Shown here: positions 55,949-62,764 of the stretch, piece by piece
Layout: each line of letters opens with the position of its first letter
How positions within the stretch are numbered: the stretch's first letter is position 1
DNA from: Balneola sp. EhC07
GTDB taxonomy: Bacteria; Bacteroidota; Rhodothermia; Balneolales; Balneolaceae
Length of the DNA stretch: 64,000 bases
Assembly: GCF_001650905.1 (NCBI RefSeq)
Contig: NZ_LXYG01000017.1
Coordinates: forward strand, 496,001 to 560,000
Reading direction: 5' to 3'
The notes under the pieces: model-generated
Database searches by the model: none
Told to the model about the DNA's origin: nothing
The model's input: the letters and a program-made list of their open reading frames with translations, nothing else
Translations under genes and position numbers: made by a program

Positions 55949-56229
55949 CCAAATTTTAAATCATGTAAATAAACTAAAAAAATGGATGACTTGCTTGTTT
56001 AAAGCATTAAAAATGGAAATGGTTAGTTAGCTAACGAAGTTCGTAAATAAAAACGCTCTAACGCAGAGCATCGAAGCGAGGGTTGGGCAGGAAATTAGTA
56101 AATAGGTTTGAATCACGGATTAAACAGATTTTTGGATTAACACGGATTTTTAATATCTGCATAAAATCCGTGCCATCTTTTAATCCAACTAATCCGTGAT
56201 TCAAAAACCATTTTAAGGATAGACTCCCA
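55949..56229. other. Gap between the TPR array and the S9 peptidase gene
   Basis: About 280 nt without a gene. It must contain the promoter of the array's first gene, but I cannot assign it. It also holds a small hairpin (GCTCT/AGAGC at 56054-56068) and a 100-bp inverted repeat next to the peptidase stop codon. Confidence 0.6.
56106..56207. repeat. 100-bp imperfect inverted repeat
   Basis: Outer arms TTGAATCACGGATTA and TAATCCGTGATTCAA are exact complements; inner blocks CACGGATTTT and AAAATCCGTG also pair, about 40 nt per arm in all. Sequences of this kind recur as intergenic elements in many bacteria. It may also serve as the 3' end of the peptidase transcript. Confidence 0.78.
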
Positions 56230-58242
56230 TCAATTCTCAATATTCGTAGTTTCAATATCCAACTCAGTATCCGGTCGTTCTTTTTCGCCTTTCAAATATT
56301 GATTGAACCAACGCATCATTCTTAAATTGAAATCGAAACGAGCTGTCGCTTTACGGTTTCCGTGTCCTTCACCGGGATAAAGAACCAATCGAACAGGAGT
56401 TGATGTTCGGGTTTTTATATGTCTGTAAAGTTCATAAGACTGACCGGGATCAACGCGGGTATCTTCTTTTCCATGCATGATCAAAAGTGGAGTTTTGGCA
56501 TTATCAACATGAAAGATCGGACTGCGTTCTAAATATCCCTGATAGTTATCCCAGATTCTTTTGCGGGCATGAACGTGATACAGTTCTTCAGGAATATCAC
56601 TGGTTCCCCATTTGGAAATATTGTTGCTGATTCCAACCGACATTACTCCCGCGGCAAAACGATCACTGTATTTGGTGCTCATCCATGCAGTGGCATATCC
56701 ACCGTAAGAACCTCCGGTTACTCCAACTTTGTCGCTGTCAACCAATCCAATTTCGATCAAATGATCAACACCTTCTACAATATCATCAAATTCAGCTCCT
56801 GCAAGATCGCCTTGACTGCTCATTGCGAACTCCAATCCACGTCCCGTACTTCCTCTGTAATTTGGGTAGAAAACTGCAAACCCCTGAGCGGTAGCTACTT
56901 GTCCAGCCATTGAATAAGTGGTTAACCAACCGTTGTCGTAATGAGATTCCGGTCCGCCATGAATTACATTGATCAACGGATAACGAGTTCCTTCTTCATA
57001 TCCAACCGGATACATCAAGAGACCTTGAATTTCCGTTCCATCTTTGGTGGTGTAGGTAACTACTTTTTGTTGTCCCAGTTCAACTTCATCTAACCAAGGG
57101 TTGCTGTTGGTTACTCGTGAAGCGCTCTTCATGTTTTTGCTCATCAGGTACACTTCATCAGGATGAGAGGAGGTTTCTGCATCCAACAAAGTAGTTCCAT
57201 TTCCGGCCATCGAAAATGCGTTGATGATAACATCTTCTGAATTATTGATGACATCCATTTTTCCGGATCCAACATTTACAGTACCAAACTCAGATTGTAC
57301 ACCTTTACTGGATAGGAAATATAATTCATTGTTATCCTTCCACATCAGTTGATGAAACATTCCGGGGTAATCTTTTTGGAGAAGAGTAGCTGCTCCGGTT
57401 TCAGTATCCGCAATTTTAATTCTTCCGGCAATCGGATCGTTGATGGTTGCTGCAGCAACTAATGCTAATTTGCTGCCATCAGGACTCCAGACATACGATC
57501 CCAGCTTTCCGGTGTGATCAACTTCAGCTAATATTTCCTTGGAATGGTGATCAACGACAAGGATCTTTTGTTCCATGAATGAATCATCCACCAAAGAAGA
57601 AGGTGCTACAGCCATTGCAATTTTGGAACGATCGGGACTCCAGAAAGCAGAGTATACATTTCCCTGTACCGGAATTCGATGAGGTGTGTGTCCCTCTTTA
57701 GCTACATTCTGAATATAAGCCCAAGTGTTACTGAGGTTTTCTTCATAGATCTCTGGAGCATAAGGAAGGGGAGATGTTTTTTCCGGTCTGGGTTCCGATG
57801 CTCTGAACACAATATGATCTCCATCAGAAGCCCACTCATATCCGGAAATGGATTGTTCAAAATCGAAGATTCTCATGAATGATTTTTCTTCGACTGAGTA
57901 TTCAATCAGGTCTCCATTTACCAAATAGGTGAGTGTGTTCTTAACCGGCCTAAAAGAAATTCCTCTTACATTTTTATCGGTGATCAATGGAATCGATTTT
58001 TTTGTGGCGATATCCAACAGATATAAATGAGTACTTTCAGCAATATTTTCTTTGAAAGGATCAGCCGGGACTGATAATGTGTATGCTGCGAATTGTCCAT
58101 CTTCAGAAATATAAACGTTGCCAACAGATTCAATTTTTGCTAATTGAGTAGGAGTTAATCCCGATTGAGCGAATAATACATCAGTAGAGAAAAGCAGAAT
58201 AATTGATGCTGTAAACCATAAAGATCTTTTTAAGATATCCAT
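56230..58242 (-). CDS. S9-family prolyl-oligopeptidase-type serine peptidase
   Basis: From ATG 58242 the protein begins with a signal peptide (LWFTASIILLFSTDVLFAQ). An upstream in-frame ATG at 58278 would put 12 polar residues before it, so I prefer the later one. About 400 residues of beta-propeller blades (HIVFRASEP, SYVWSPDGSKLALVAAA) precede the alpha/beta-hydrolase domain. The catalytic Ser is in VTGGSYGGYATAWM, the Asp in MHGKEDTRVDPGQSYELY and the His in YPGEGHGN. The enzyme probably cleaves peptides in the periplasm. It is divergent from the DksA-like gene. Confidence 0.92.
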   Translation of the reverse strand: MDILKRSLWFTASIILLFSTDVLFAQSGLTPTQLAKIESVGNVYISEDGQFAAYTLSVPADPFKENIAESTHLYLLDIATKKSIPLITDKNVRGISFRPVKNTLTYLVNGDLIEYSVEEKSFMRIFDFEQSISGYEWASDGDHIVFRASEPRPEKTSPLPYAPEIYEENLSNTWAYIQNVAKEGHTPHRIPVQGNVYSAFWSPDRSKIAMAVAPSSLVDDSFMEQKILVVDHHSKEILAEVDHTGKLGSYVWSPDGSKLALVAAATINDPIAGRIKIADTETGAATLLQKDYPGMFHQLMWKDNNELYFLSSKGVQSEFGTVNVGSGKMDVINNSEDVIINAFSMAGNGTTLLDAETSSHPDEVYLMSKNMKSASRVTNSNPWLDEVELGQQKVVTYTTKDGTEIQGLLMYPVGYEEGTRYPLINVIHGGPESHYDNGWLTTYSMAGQVATAQGFAVFYPNYRGSTGRGLEFAMSSQGDLAGAEFDDIVEGVDHLIEIGLVDSDKVGVTGGSYGGYATAWMSTKYSDRFAAGVMSVGISNNISKWGTSDIPEELYHVHARKRIWDNYQGYLERSPIFHVDNAKTPLLIMHGKEDTRVDPGQSYELYRHIKTRTSTPVRLVLYPGEGHGNRKATARFDFNLRMMRWFNQYLKGEKERPDTELDIETTNIEN

Positions 58243-58308
58243 CTGATCAAATTTTGTGTTATTTAGTTTTAGTATCATGAAGGAATATAATAAATAGATG
58301 TATTGCAG

Positions 58309-58641
58309 ATGAACTCCGAAGAGAAATCAAAATTACTCAAGGTAATTGAAGACAGAATTGAATCTATAAAAATTGATATTGAAGAACTTCAGGAGTTGAT
58401 CAAACCCATTCCTTTGGATGCTTCGATTGGTAGAATTTCCAGAATGGATGCCATCAACAACAAAACCATTAATGAGGCTTCTTTAAGAGAGAAGAAAAAG
58501 ATCCTTCAAAGATTAGAAAAGGCATTAGAAAGATCAGGTGATAAAGACTTTGGAAATTGCCAAAAATGCGGGAATGAAATTCCATTTGGGAGGTTGGAAT
58601 ATATGCCACATGTAACCAGATGTGTGGATTGTGTTGGTTAG
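58309..58641 (+). CDS. DksA/TraR-type C4 zinc-finger protein
   Basis: From ATG 58309 it has 110 residues. A long N-terminal coiled coil (about 1-75) is followed by a four-cysteine zinc finger, C84/C87 (CQKCGNEIPFGRLEYMP) and C105/C108 (TRCVDC). The EIPFGRLEYMP spacer is the family signature. DksA-type proteins bind the RNA polymerase secondary channel. The acidic tip residues needed for that role cannot be confirmed by eye, so the regulatory activity is inferred. It is divergent from the S9 peptidase gene. Confidence 0.9.
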   Translation: MNSEEKSKLLKVIEDRIESIKIDIEELQELIKPIPLDASIGRISRMDAINNKTINEASLREKKKILQRLEKALERSGDKDFGNCQKCGNEIPFGRLEYMPHVTRCVDCVG

Positions 58642-58675
58642 GTATTATTAACTGGAAAAAGTTAAATAGGTAGCA

Positions 58676-58870
58676 ATGCTAAAACTCGAGCCAAATAAAT
58701 ACTATCACATTTATAACAGAGGAAACAATAAAGAACGATTGTTCTATTCTCCAGGTAATTTTGATGAGGAGTCATTTCTAAACAGAGAAAACGTCCTAGA
58801 TCTTTTTGGAGGATTGGTAAATTTTGAAGCATCCCATTCAGAAAATATTTTTGATGTTGAAGTCTTTTAG
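58676..58870 (+). pseudogene. Internally deleted RAYT-type (REP-associated tyrosine) transposase
   Basis: Sixty-four codons. The first 25 or so, KYYHIYNRGNNKERLFYSPG, match the opening of Y1/RAYT transposases. The next stretch, SFLNRENVLDLFGGLVNFEA, resembles the last part of the same family. The HUH histidine pair and the catalytic tyrosine that should lie between them are absent. About 120-150 codons appear to have been lost in frame. It lies 23 nt before the EamA transporter gene, and REP-like palindromes are found 1.2 kb downstream. Confidence 0.7.
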
Positions 58871-58893
58871 GAGAAAAAGCGTATAATCAGAAA

Positions 58894-59853
58894 ATGAAAA
58901 ACGCTCTCCTGTTTATAACACCTGTCCTCATCTGGGGATCGACCTGGTATGTGATCAAATTTCAGGTTGGGAATGTGGATGCGATGCTGTCTGTTTCCTA
59001 TCGCTTTGGTATTGCAGGTGTATTGATGCTGATCGTTTGTTCTCTGTGGAAAATGAAGATGAACTTCACCAGAAAAGAACACCAATTCATTTTATTGCAA
59101 GGGCTTCTCATTTTTGGGTTTAATTACTGGTTAGTCTATACCTCTGAGCTTTATTTAACCAGCGGCTTGGTAGGATTGATCTTTTCTCTATTGGTTTTCC
59201 TGAATATCCTGAATGGGCGGATTTTTCTGAAGACTCCTTTCGAAAACAAAGTAATTATCGGGGGATTCTTAGGACTGGTTGGAACAGGAATGGTATTCTG
59301 GAAAGATCTTTCTCACTTTTCATTTACTGATGGTAAGATCATCGGTTTATGCTTCGCAGTGGGAGGCACTTACCTGGCTTCATTGGGAAATATTACATCA
59401 GCGAGAAATCAAAAAGCCGGAATACCGGTCATTCAATCCAACGCTTTTGGAATGGTTTACGGTGCGATCGCTATGTTTGTAATCGCCGTTATTTTAGGGA
59501 AAGAGATCAGATTTGAAGTGTCACAAAGCTATGTGTTGTCACTGTTATATCTGGCAATATTTGGTTCAATAATCGCATTTGGCGCTTTCATGACATTGAT
59601 CGGAAACATCGGAGCCAGTAAAGCTGCTTATGTTTCCTTAATTGCTCCGGTCATAGCACTTACAATTTCTACTTTTCTGGAAGATTATACATGGACAACA
59701 ATCAGCTTAAGCGGAGCTGTAATGATCTTGGTTGGAAATGTAGTTGCTTTACGATCTTCAAAAAAGAAAGAAAAAGCATTCCCAAGAGTACAAGAGCTGG
59801 AAGTACCGGTCGAAGTTTTGGAAGAGAAGCTTCCGGATAAATTGACAAAATAA
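58894..59853 (+). CDS. DMT-superfamily transporter (EamA)
   Basis: A 319-residue inner-membrane protein with ten predicted helices in two EamA repeats. The first repeat starts ITPVLIWGSTWYVIKFQVG; the second covers about 150-285 and includes FGSIIAFGAFMTLIGNIGAS and KAAYVSLIAPVIALTISTFL. A charged cytosolic tail follows. EamA transporters export amino acids or other metabolites; the substrate here is unknown. A RAYT fragment precedes it and a repeat-rich gap follows. Confidence 0.9.
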   Translation: MKNALLFITPVLIWGSTWYVIKFQVGNVDAMLSVSYRFGIAGVLMLIVCSLWKMKMNFTRKEHQFILLQGLLIFGFNYWLVYTSELYLTSGLVGLIFSLLVFLNILNGRIFLKTPFENKVIIGGFLGLVGTGMVFWKDLSHFSFTDGKIIGLCFAVGGTYLASLGNITSARNQKAGIPVIQSNAFGMVYGAIAMFVIAVILGKEIRFEVSQSYVLSLLYLAIFGSIIAFGAFMTLIGNIGASKAAYVSLIAPVIALTISTFLEDYTWTTISLSGAVMILVGNVVALRSSKKKEKAFPRVQELEVPVEVLEEKLPDKLTK

Positions 59854-59900
59854 AGCTAAAGATCTCAGAAAAAGTTTCCAACTGCACCGACCTTTATGCT

Positions 59901-60014
59901 AGTTCCGTAGCTCCGCTGCGGAACTAAGAAAGCTGTGCTTTCATTGAGGCAGGACCTCAGATCCTCGTTCGGAACGAGAGCAAAAGTTTATGCAAGCAAG
60001 CCCTTTAGGGCTGC
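59901..60014. repeat. Cluster of short palindromes after the EamA gene
   Basis: AGTTCCGTAG pairs with CTGCGGAACT (59901-59925), CTCGTTC pairs with GAACGAG (59964-59978), and AAGCAAG-CCCTTTAGGG-CTGC (59994-60014) is the second member of the bulged-hairpin family seen at 40946-40966. Confidence 0.7.
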
Positions 60015-60035
60015 GGGAGCTGGTTGGTTTTAATC

Positions 60036-60099
60036 AACTCTTCCAAAGTTGTTAGTGCATATCTAAGAATATTTTTGCTCATTAAACTTTGGAAGAGTT
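60036..60099. repeat. REPIN-like doublet, second copy, reaching into hutG
   Basis: AACTCTTCCAAAGTT (60036-60050) is exactly complementary to AACTTTGGAAGAGTT (60085-60099), with 34 nt between. The design and spacing match 10557-10619. The right arm encodes the last five residues of HutG (NSSKV) and abuts its stop codon. Confidence 0.8.
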
Positions 60100-61074
60100 T
60101 ATAATAGCACTAAACAAACTTCCCGCTGTTTTTGCAGTTTGATTATTCAAATCATATTCAGGGTTTAGTTCACAAATATCAGACGAGAGCATTTTTCCGG
60201 AATCTTTCAAAACCTGAATAAGATTTAAAGCATGGTTCAACTTCAACCCATTCCATGCAGGAGCACTTACTGCAGGAGCTAATGAAGTTTCGAACACATC
60301 TAGGCAAATAGTCAGATAGATGAAATCCCGACTTTGAATGAAGTTTTGAACTTTTTCTAAACCCTTTTTCTCATTGTTGAAAATCTCAGTATTCAAACAG
60401 AACTTTGTACCAAGTTCATCAGCTTTATTGAACAGAGATCTTGTGTTGTTATCCTGATTGATTCCATAGACAAAATATTTCAGATCAAGATCGATCTTTT
60501 CTGCATGCTCATGAGCCTGAAGGAATGGAGAGCCTGAGTGCGGAATTCCGTTGTGTGGTCGTAAATCGAAGTGAGCATCAATATTTAAAATGCCGAGTTT
60601 AGCTTTTGGATTTTTCTGTTTCAGAAATAAGGCAACTCCCAAAAAATGACCGAAGGCGGTTTCGTGTCCACCTCCAATAACAAAAGGTTTGTTATTTGAT
60701 TCTAAAATATGATGAACAGCTTTTCCTAATTCCTGATGAGCAGTTTCCAAGTCTTCATTTTCCGGAATAATATTTCCACCATCAATAAATCCGTCTTCAT
60801 CCCCATGCCAACAAAGTGAGCCGATAGAATTTCTGAAATGACTTGGTCCTTTTGCAGCTCCAACTCTTCCACCATTTCTTTGGACGCCAATATCAGAAGC
60901 GAATCCCAAAAGAACGGTTTGATTTTCTGTCCTTATATCATTCAGATCTATACAATGTACAACTTGGTGATATCTGAACTGGTCAAAATCAGATATGGAA
61001 TCAATCCGGCCATTCCAGATCTCAGGTTCTGTAGGTTGATATAACTTCGAACTAAAATTCAAAGCTTTGCTCAT
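60082..61074 (-). CDS. hutG: Formimidoylglutamase
   Basis: The last step of histidine breakdown: formimidoyl-glutamate to glutamate and formamide. At 330 residues it is an arginase/ureohydrolase fold. The metal-binding motifs are GGGHETAFG, LNIDAHFDLRP and TICLDVFETSLAPAVSAP. In the last, the first Asp of the usual D-x-D pair appears as Cys (C-L-D); whether this is normal for the subgroup I cannot tell. The start overlaps the hutI end by 23 nt. The final codons lie in a repeat arm. Confidence 0.9.
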   Translation of the reverse strand: MSKALNFSSKLYQPTEPEIWNGRIDSISDFDQFRYHQVVHCIDLNDIRTENQTVLLGFASDIGVQRNGGRVGAAKGPSHFRNSIGSLCWHGDEDGFIDGGNIIPENEDLETAHQELGKAVHHILESNNKPFVIGGGHETAFGHFLGVALFLKQKNPKAKLGILNIDAHFDLRPHNGIPHSGSPFLQAHEHAEKIDLDLKYFVYGINQDNNTRSLFNKADELGTKFCLNTEIFNNEKKGLEKVQNFIQSRDFIYLTICLDVFETSLAPAVSAPAWNGLKLNHALNLIQVLKDSGKMLSSDICELNPEYDLNNQTAKTAGSLFSAIINSSKV

Positions 61075-62290
61075 TCATTACAGTTGCTGATGGCTTAAGT
61101 TGTCCCTGCTGATAAAAGATATTTCTAAAGTCATCGGTTTCAAAAACGGTGAAACTGGCATCATCACCCTTTCTTAGAATTCCGCCTTCAATTCTTAATG
61201 CTCGAGCAGCGCGGAAAGTAATTCCTGCTAATGTTTCTGCAATCGTCAGTTTTTCTGATGCTCCAAGAATAGCTGCCTGAGTGGTCAGATCTCCCATTGG
61301 TGCAGAACCGGGGTTCCAGTCGGTGGCAATAGCTACACATGCGTTATTATCCAATAATTTTCGGCAAGGAGTAAATTGCATTCCCAAACCTAATGAAGCC
61401 CCGGGAAGAGCAACGGCAACCGTTTCGGATCGGCCAAATAGTTCACAAGATTCATCATCAGTAAACTCTAAGTGATCCGCTGAAACACATCCTTCTTCAA
61501 TCGCCAGTTTTGATCCGCCCGGATGAAACTGATCAACATGCATAGTTATATCAAAACCTTTTAGCTTTAAATTCTTTGCGTAGATTCTCGCTACGTCAAT
61601 ATCGAATGCACCTTCTTCCACAAAGATATCTGCACGTGTGGCAAGCTTTTCTTCAACAATAATTGGTACGACTTCTTGCAGTAGAAAATCTAAGTATTCT
61701 CCATGACTTCCATCAAAATCCTTGGGCTTGATATGAGCTCCCAAAAAAGTGGAAATCAATCTAACGGGAGTTTTCTCATTCGCTTTCTTGATCGCCCAAA
61801 GCATTTTTAACTCGTCTTCCAGATTTAAACCATAACCGGATTTTACTTCAATAGTTGTAATTCCTCTCTGTAAATGTTGTTTGGCTCTATCAAGAATTAA
61901 CTCAACTAGTTTATCTTCAGATGCTTTTCGGGTTTCAGTAACGGTATCAGAGATTCCTCCGCCGGAAGCTGCAATTTCTAAATACGATTTTCCTGCAACA
62001 CGCATTGAATAATCATTTACACGATTTCCACCCCAGCAAATATGAGTGTGGCAATCAATAAAAGAAGGAAGTGCTATTTGTTCTGAGTTGTTGTTAAACT
62101 TTTTTTCAGAATCAGGATGAATATTTTTGAGATCAGAATAGCTTCCCAAATCCAGAATTTTTCCATCCTGAATAACAATTCCCGCATTCGTTATAATCTC
62201 CAATTGTTCGTCCTTCAACGGACCTTTTAACGGTAACCCGTTCATGGTTAAAAGCTGTTTAAAAGGACCGTATAGAGTTTTTGAGCTCAT
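61052..62290 (-). CDS. hutI: Imidazolonepropionase
   Basis: Hydrolyses imidazolone-5-propionate to formimidoyl-glutamate, the third step of histidine degradation. At 412 residues it is an amidohydrolase barrel with a Fe/Zn site: H-x-H in DCHTHICWGGNR, further ligands in MHVDQFHPGGSKLA and the catalytic Asp in ATDWNPGSAPMGDL. EVKSGYGLNLEDELKMLWAI is a family signature. The product goes to HutG, whose gene overlaps by 23 nt. The DUF559 gene ends 4 nt before its start, so hutI translation may depend on read-through from it. Confidence 0.96.
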   Translation of the reverse strand: MSSKTLYGPFKQLLTMNGLPLKGPLKDEQLEIITNAGIVIQDGKILDLGSYSDLKNIHPDSEKKFNNNSEQIALPSFIDCHTHICWGGNRVNDYSMRVAGKSYLEIAASGGGISDTVTETRKASEDKLVELILDRAKQHLQRGITTIEVKSGYGLNLEDELKMLWAIKKANEKTPVRLISTFLGAHIKPKDFDGSHGEYLDFLLQEVVPIIVEEKLATRADIFVEEGAFDIDVARIYAKNLKLKGFDITMHVDQFHPGGSKLAIEEGCVSADHLEFTDDESCELFGRSETVAVALPGASLGLGMQFTPCRKLLDNNACVAIATDWNPGSAPMGDLTTQAAILGASEKLTIAETLAGITFRAARALRIEGGILRKGDDASFTVFETDDFRNIFYQQGQLKPSATVMNEQSFEF

Positions 62291-62294
62291 TAAT

Positions 62295-62657
62295 TTAGAG
62301 TGATGTTTGGATTTTTAATTTAACTGATTCTACAACTCTATCTATATCATTTTCAATTTCACTGTTTTTAAACCTTAAGACATGTATACCATTTCTTTCA
62401 AGAAAAGCATCTCTGTTTAAGTCTTTTCTCTTTACTTCCTCCAGATTATGAATACCACCGTCTATTTCAATACAAAGATTCGCTTTTGGAACATAAAAGT
62501 CTAAGATATAAGGGCCTATTCCATATTGCCTTTTGAATCGTGTATCCAGAATCTGCTTATTTCTAACTCTTTCCCAAAACAAAGTCTCTGCATCAGTCAT
62601 CGATCGCCGAAGAGTTCTTCTTTGTTCTAAGCTATTTCTTGGATTTTTGATACTCAT
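62295..62657 (-). CDS. DUF559 (Vsr-like fold) endonuclease-domain protein inside the hut operon
   Basis: From ATG 62657, preceded by GAGG at a suitable distance, it has 120 residues. An in-frame ATG at 62687 is less likely. The DUF559 pattern is complete: SLEQRRTLRRSMTDAETLFW, RFKRQYGIGPYILDFYVPKA, LCIEIDGGIHN and GIHVLRFKNSEI. The Asp/Glu residues (DFYVP, EIDG) fit the metal site of the restriction-endonuclease-like fold. The family is thought to consist of mobile nucleases; no activity is shown. It separates hutU and hutI and has palindromes upstream. Confidence 0.85.
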   Translation of the reverse strand: MSIKNPRNSLEQRRTLRRSMTDAETLFWERVRNKQILDTRFKRQYGIGPYILDFYVPKANLCIEIDGGIHNLEEVKRKDLNRDAFLERNGIHVLRFKNSEIENDIDRVVESVKLKIQTSL

Positions 62658-62675
62658 GTTATTGACCTCCTCTGT

Positions 62676-62753
62676 CTCCTCCTTCATAAGGAGGAGAACT
62701 TTCTAAATATATCTTAATTTAAACAACGAGTCCTTCCCCTTAATAAGGGGAAG
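62676..62753. repeat. Two palindromes between hutU and the DUF559 gene
   Basis: CTCCTCCTT-CAT-AAGGAGGAG (62676-62696) and CTTCCCCTT with AAGGGGAAG (62733-62753) are perfect stems of 9-10 bp. They lie 19 nt before the DUF559 start and 12 nt after the hutU stop, and look like the boundary of an inserted cassette. Confidence 0.75.
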
Positions 62754-62764
62754 ACAGAAGGGGT

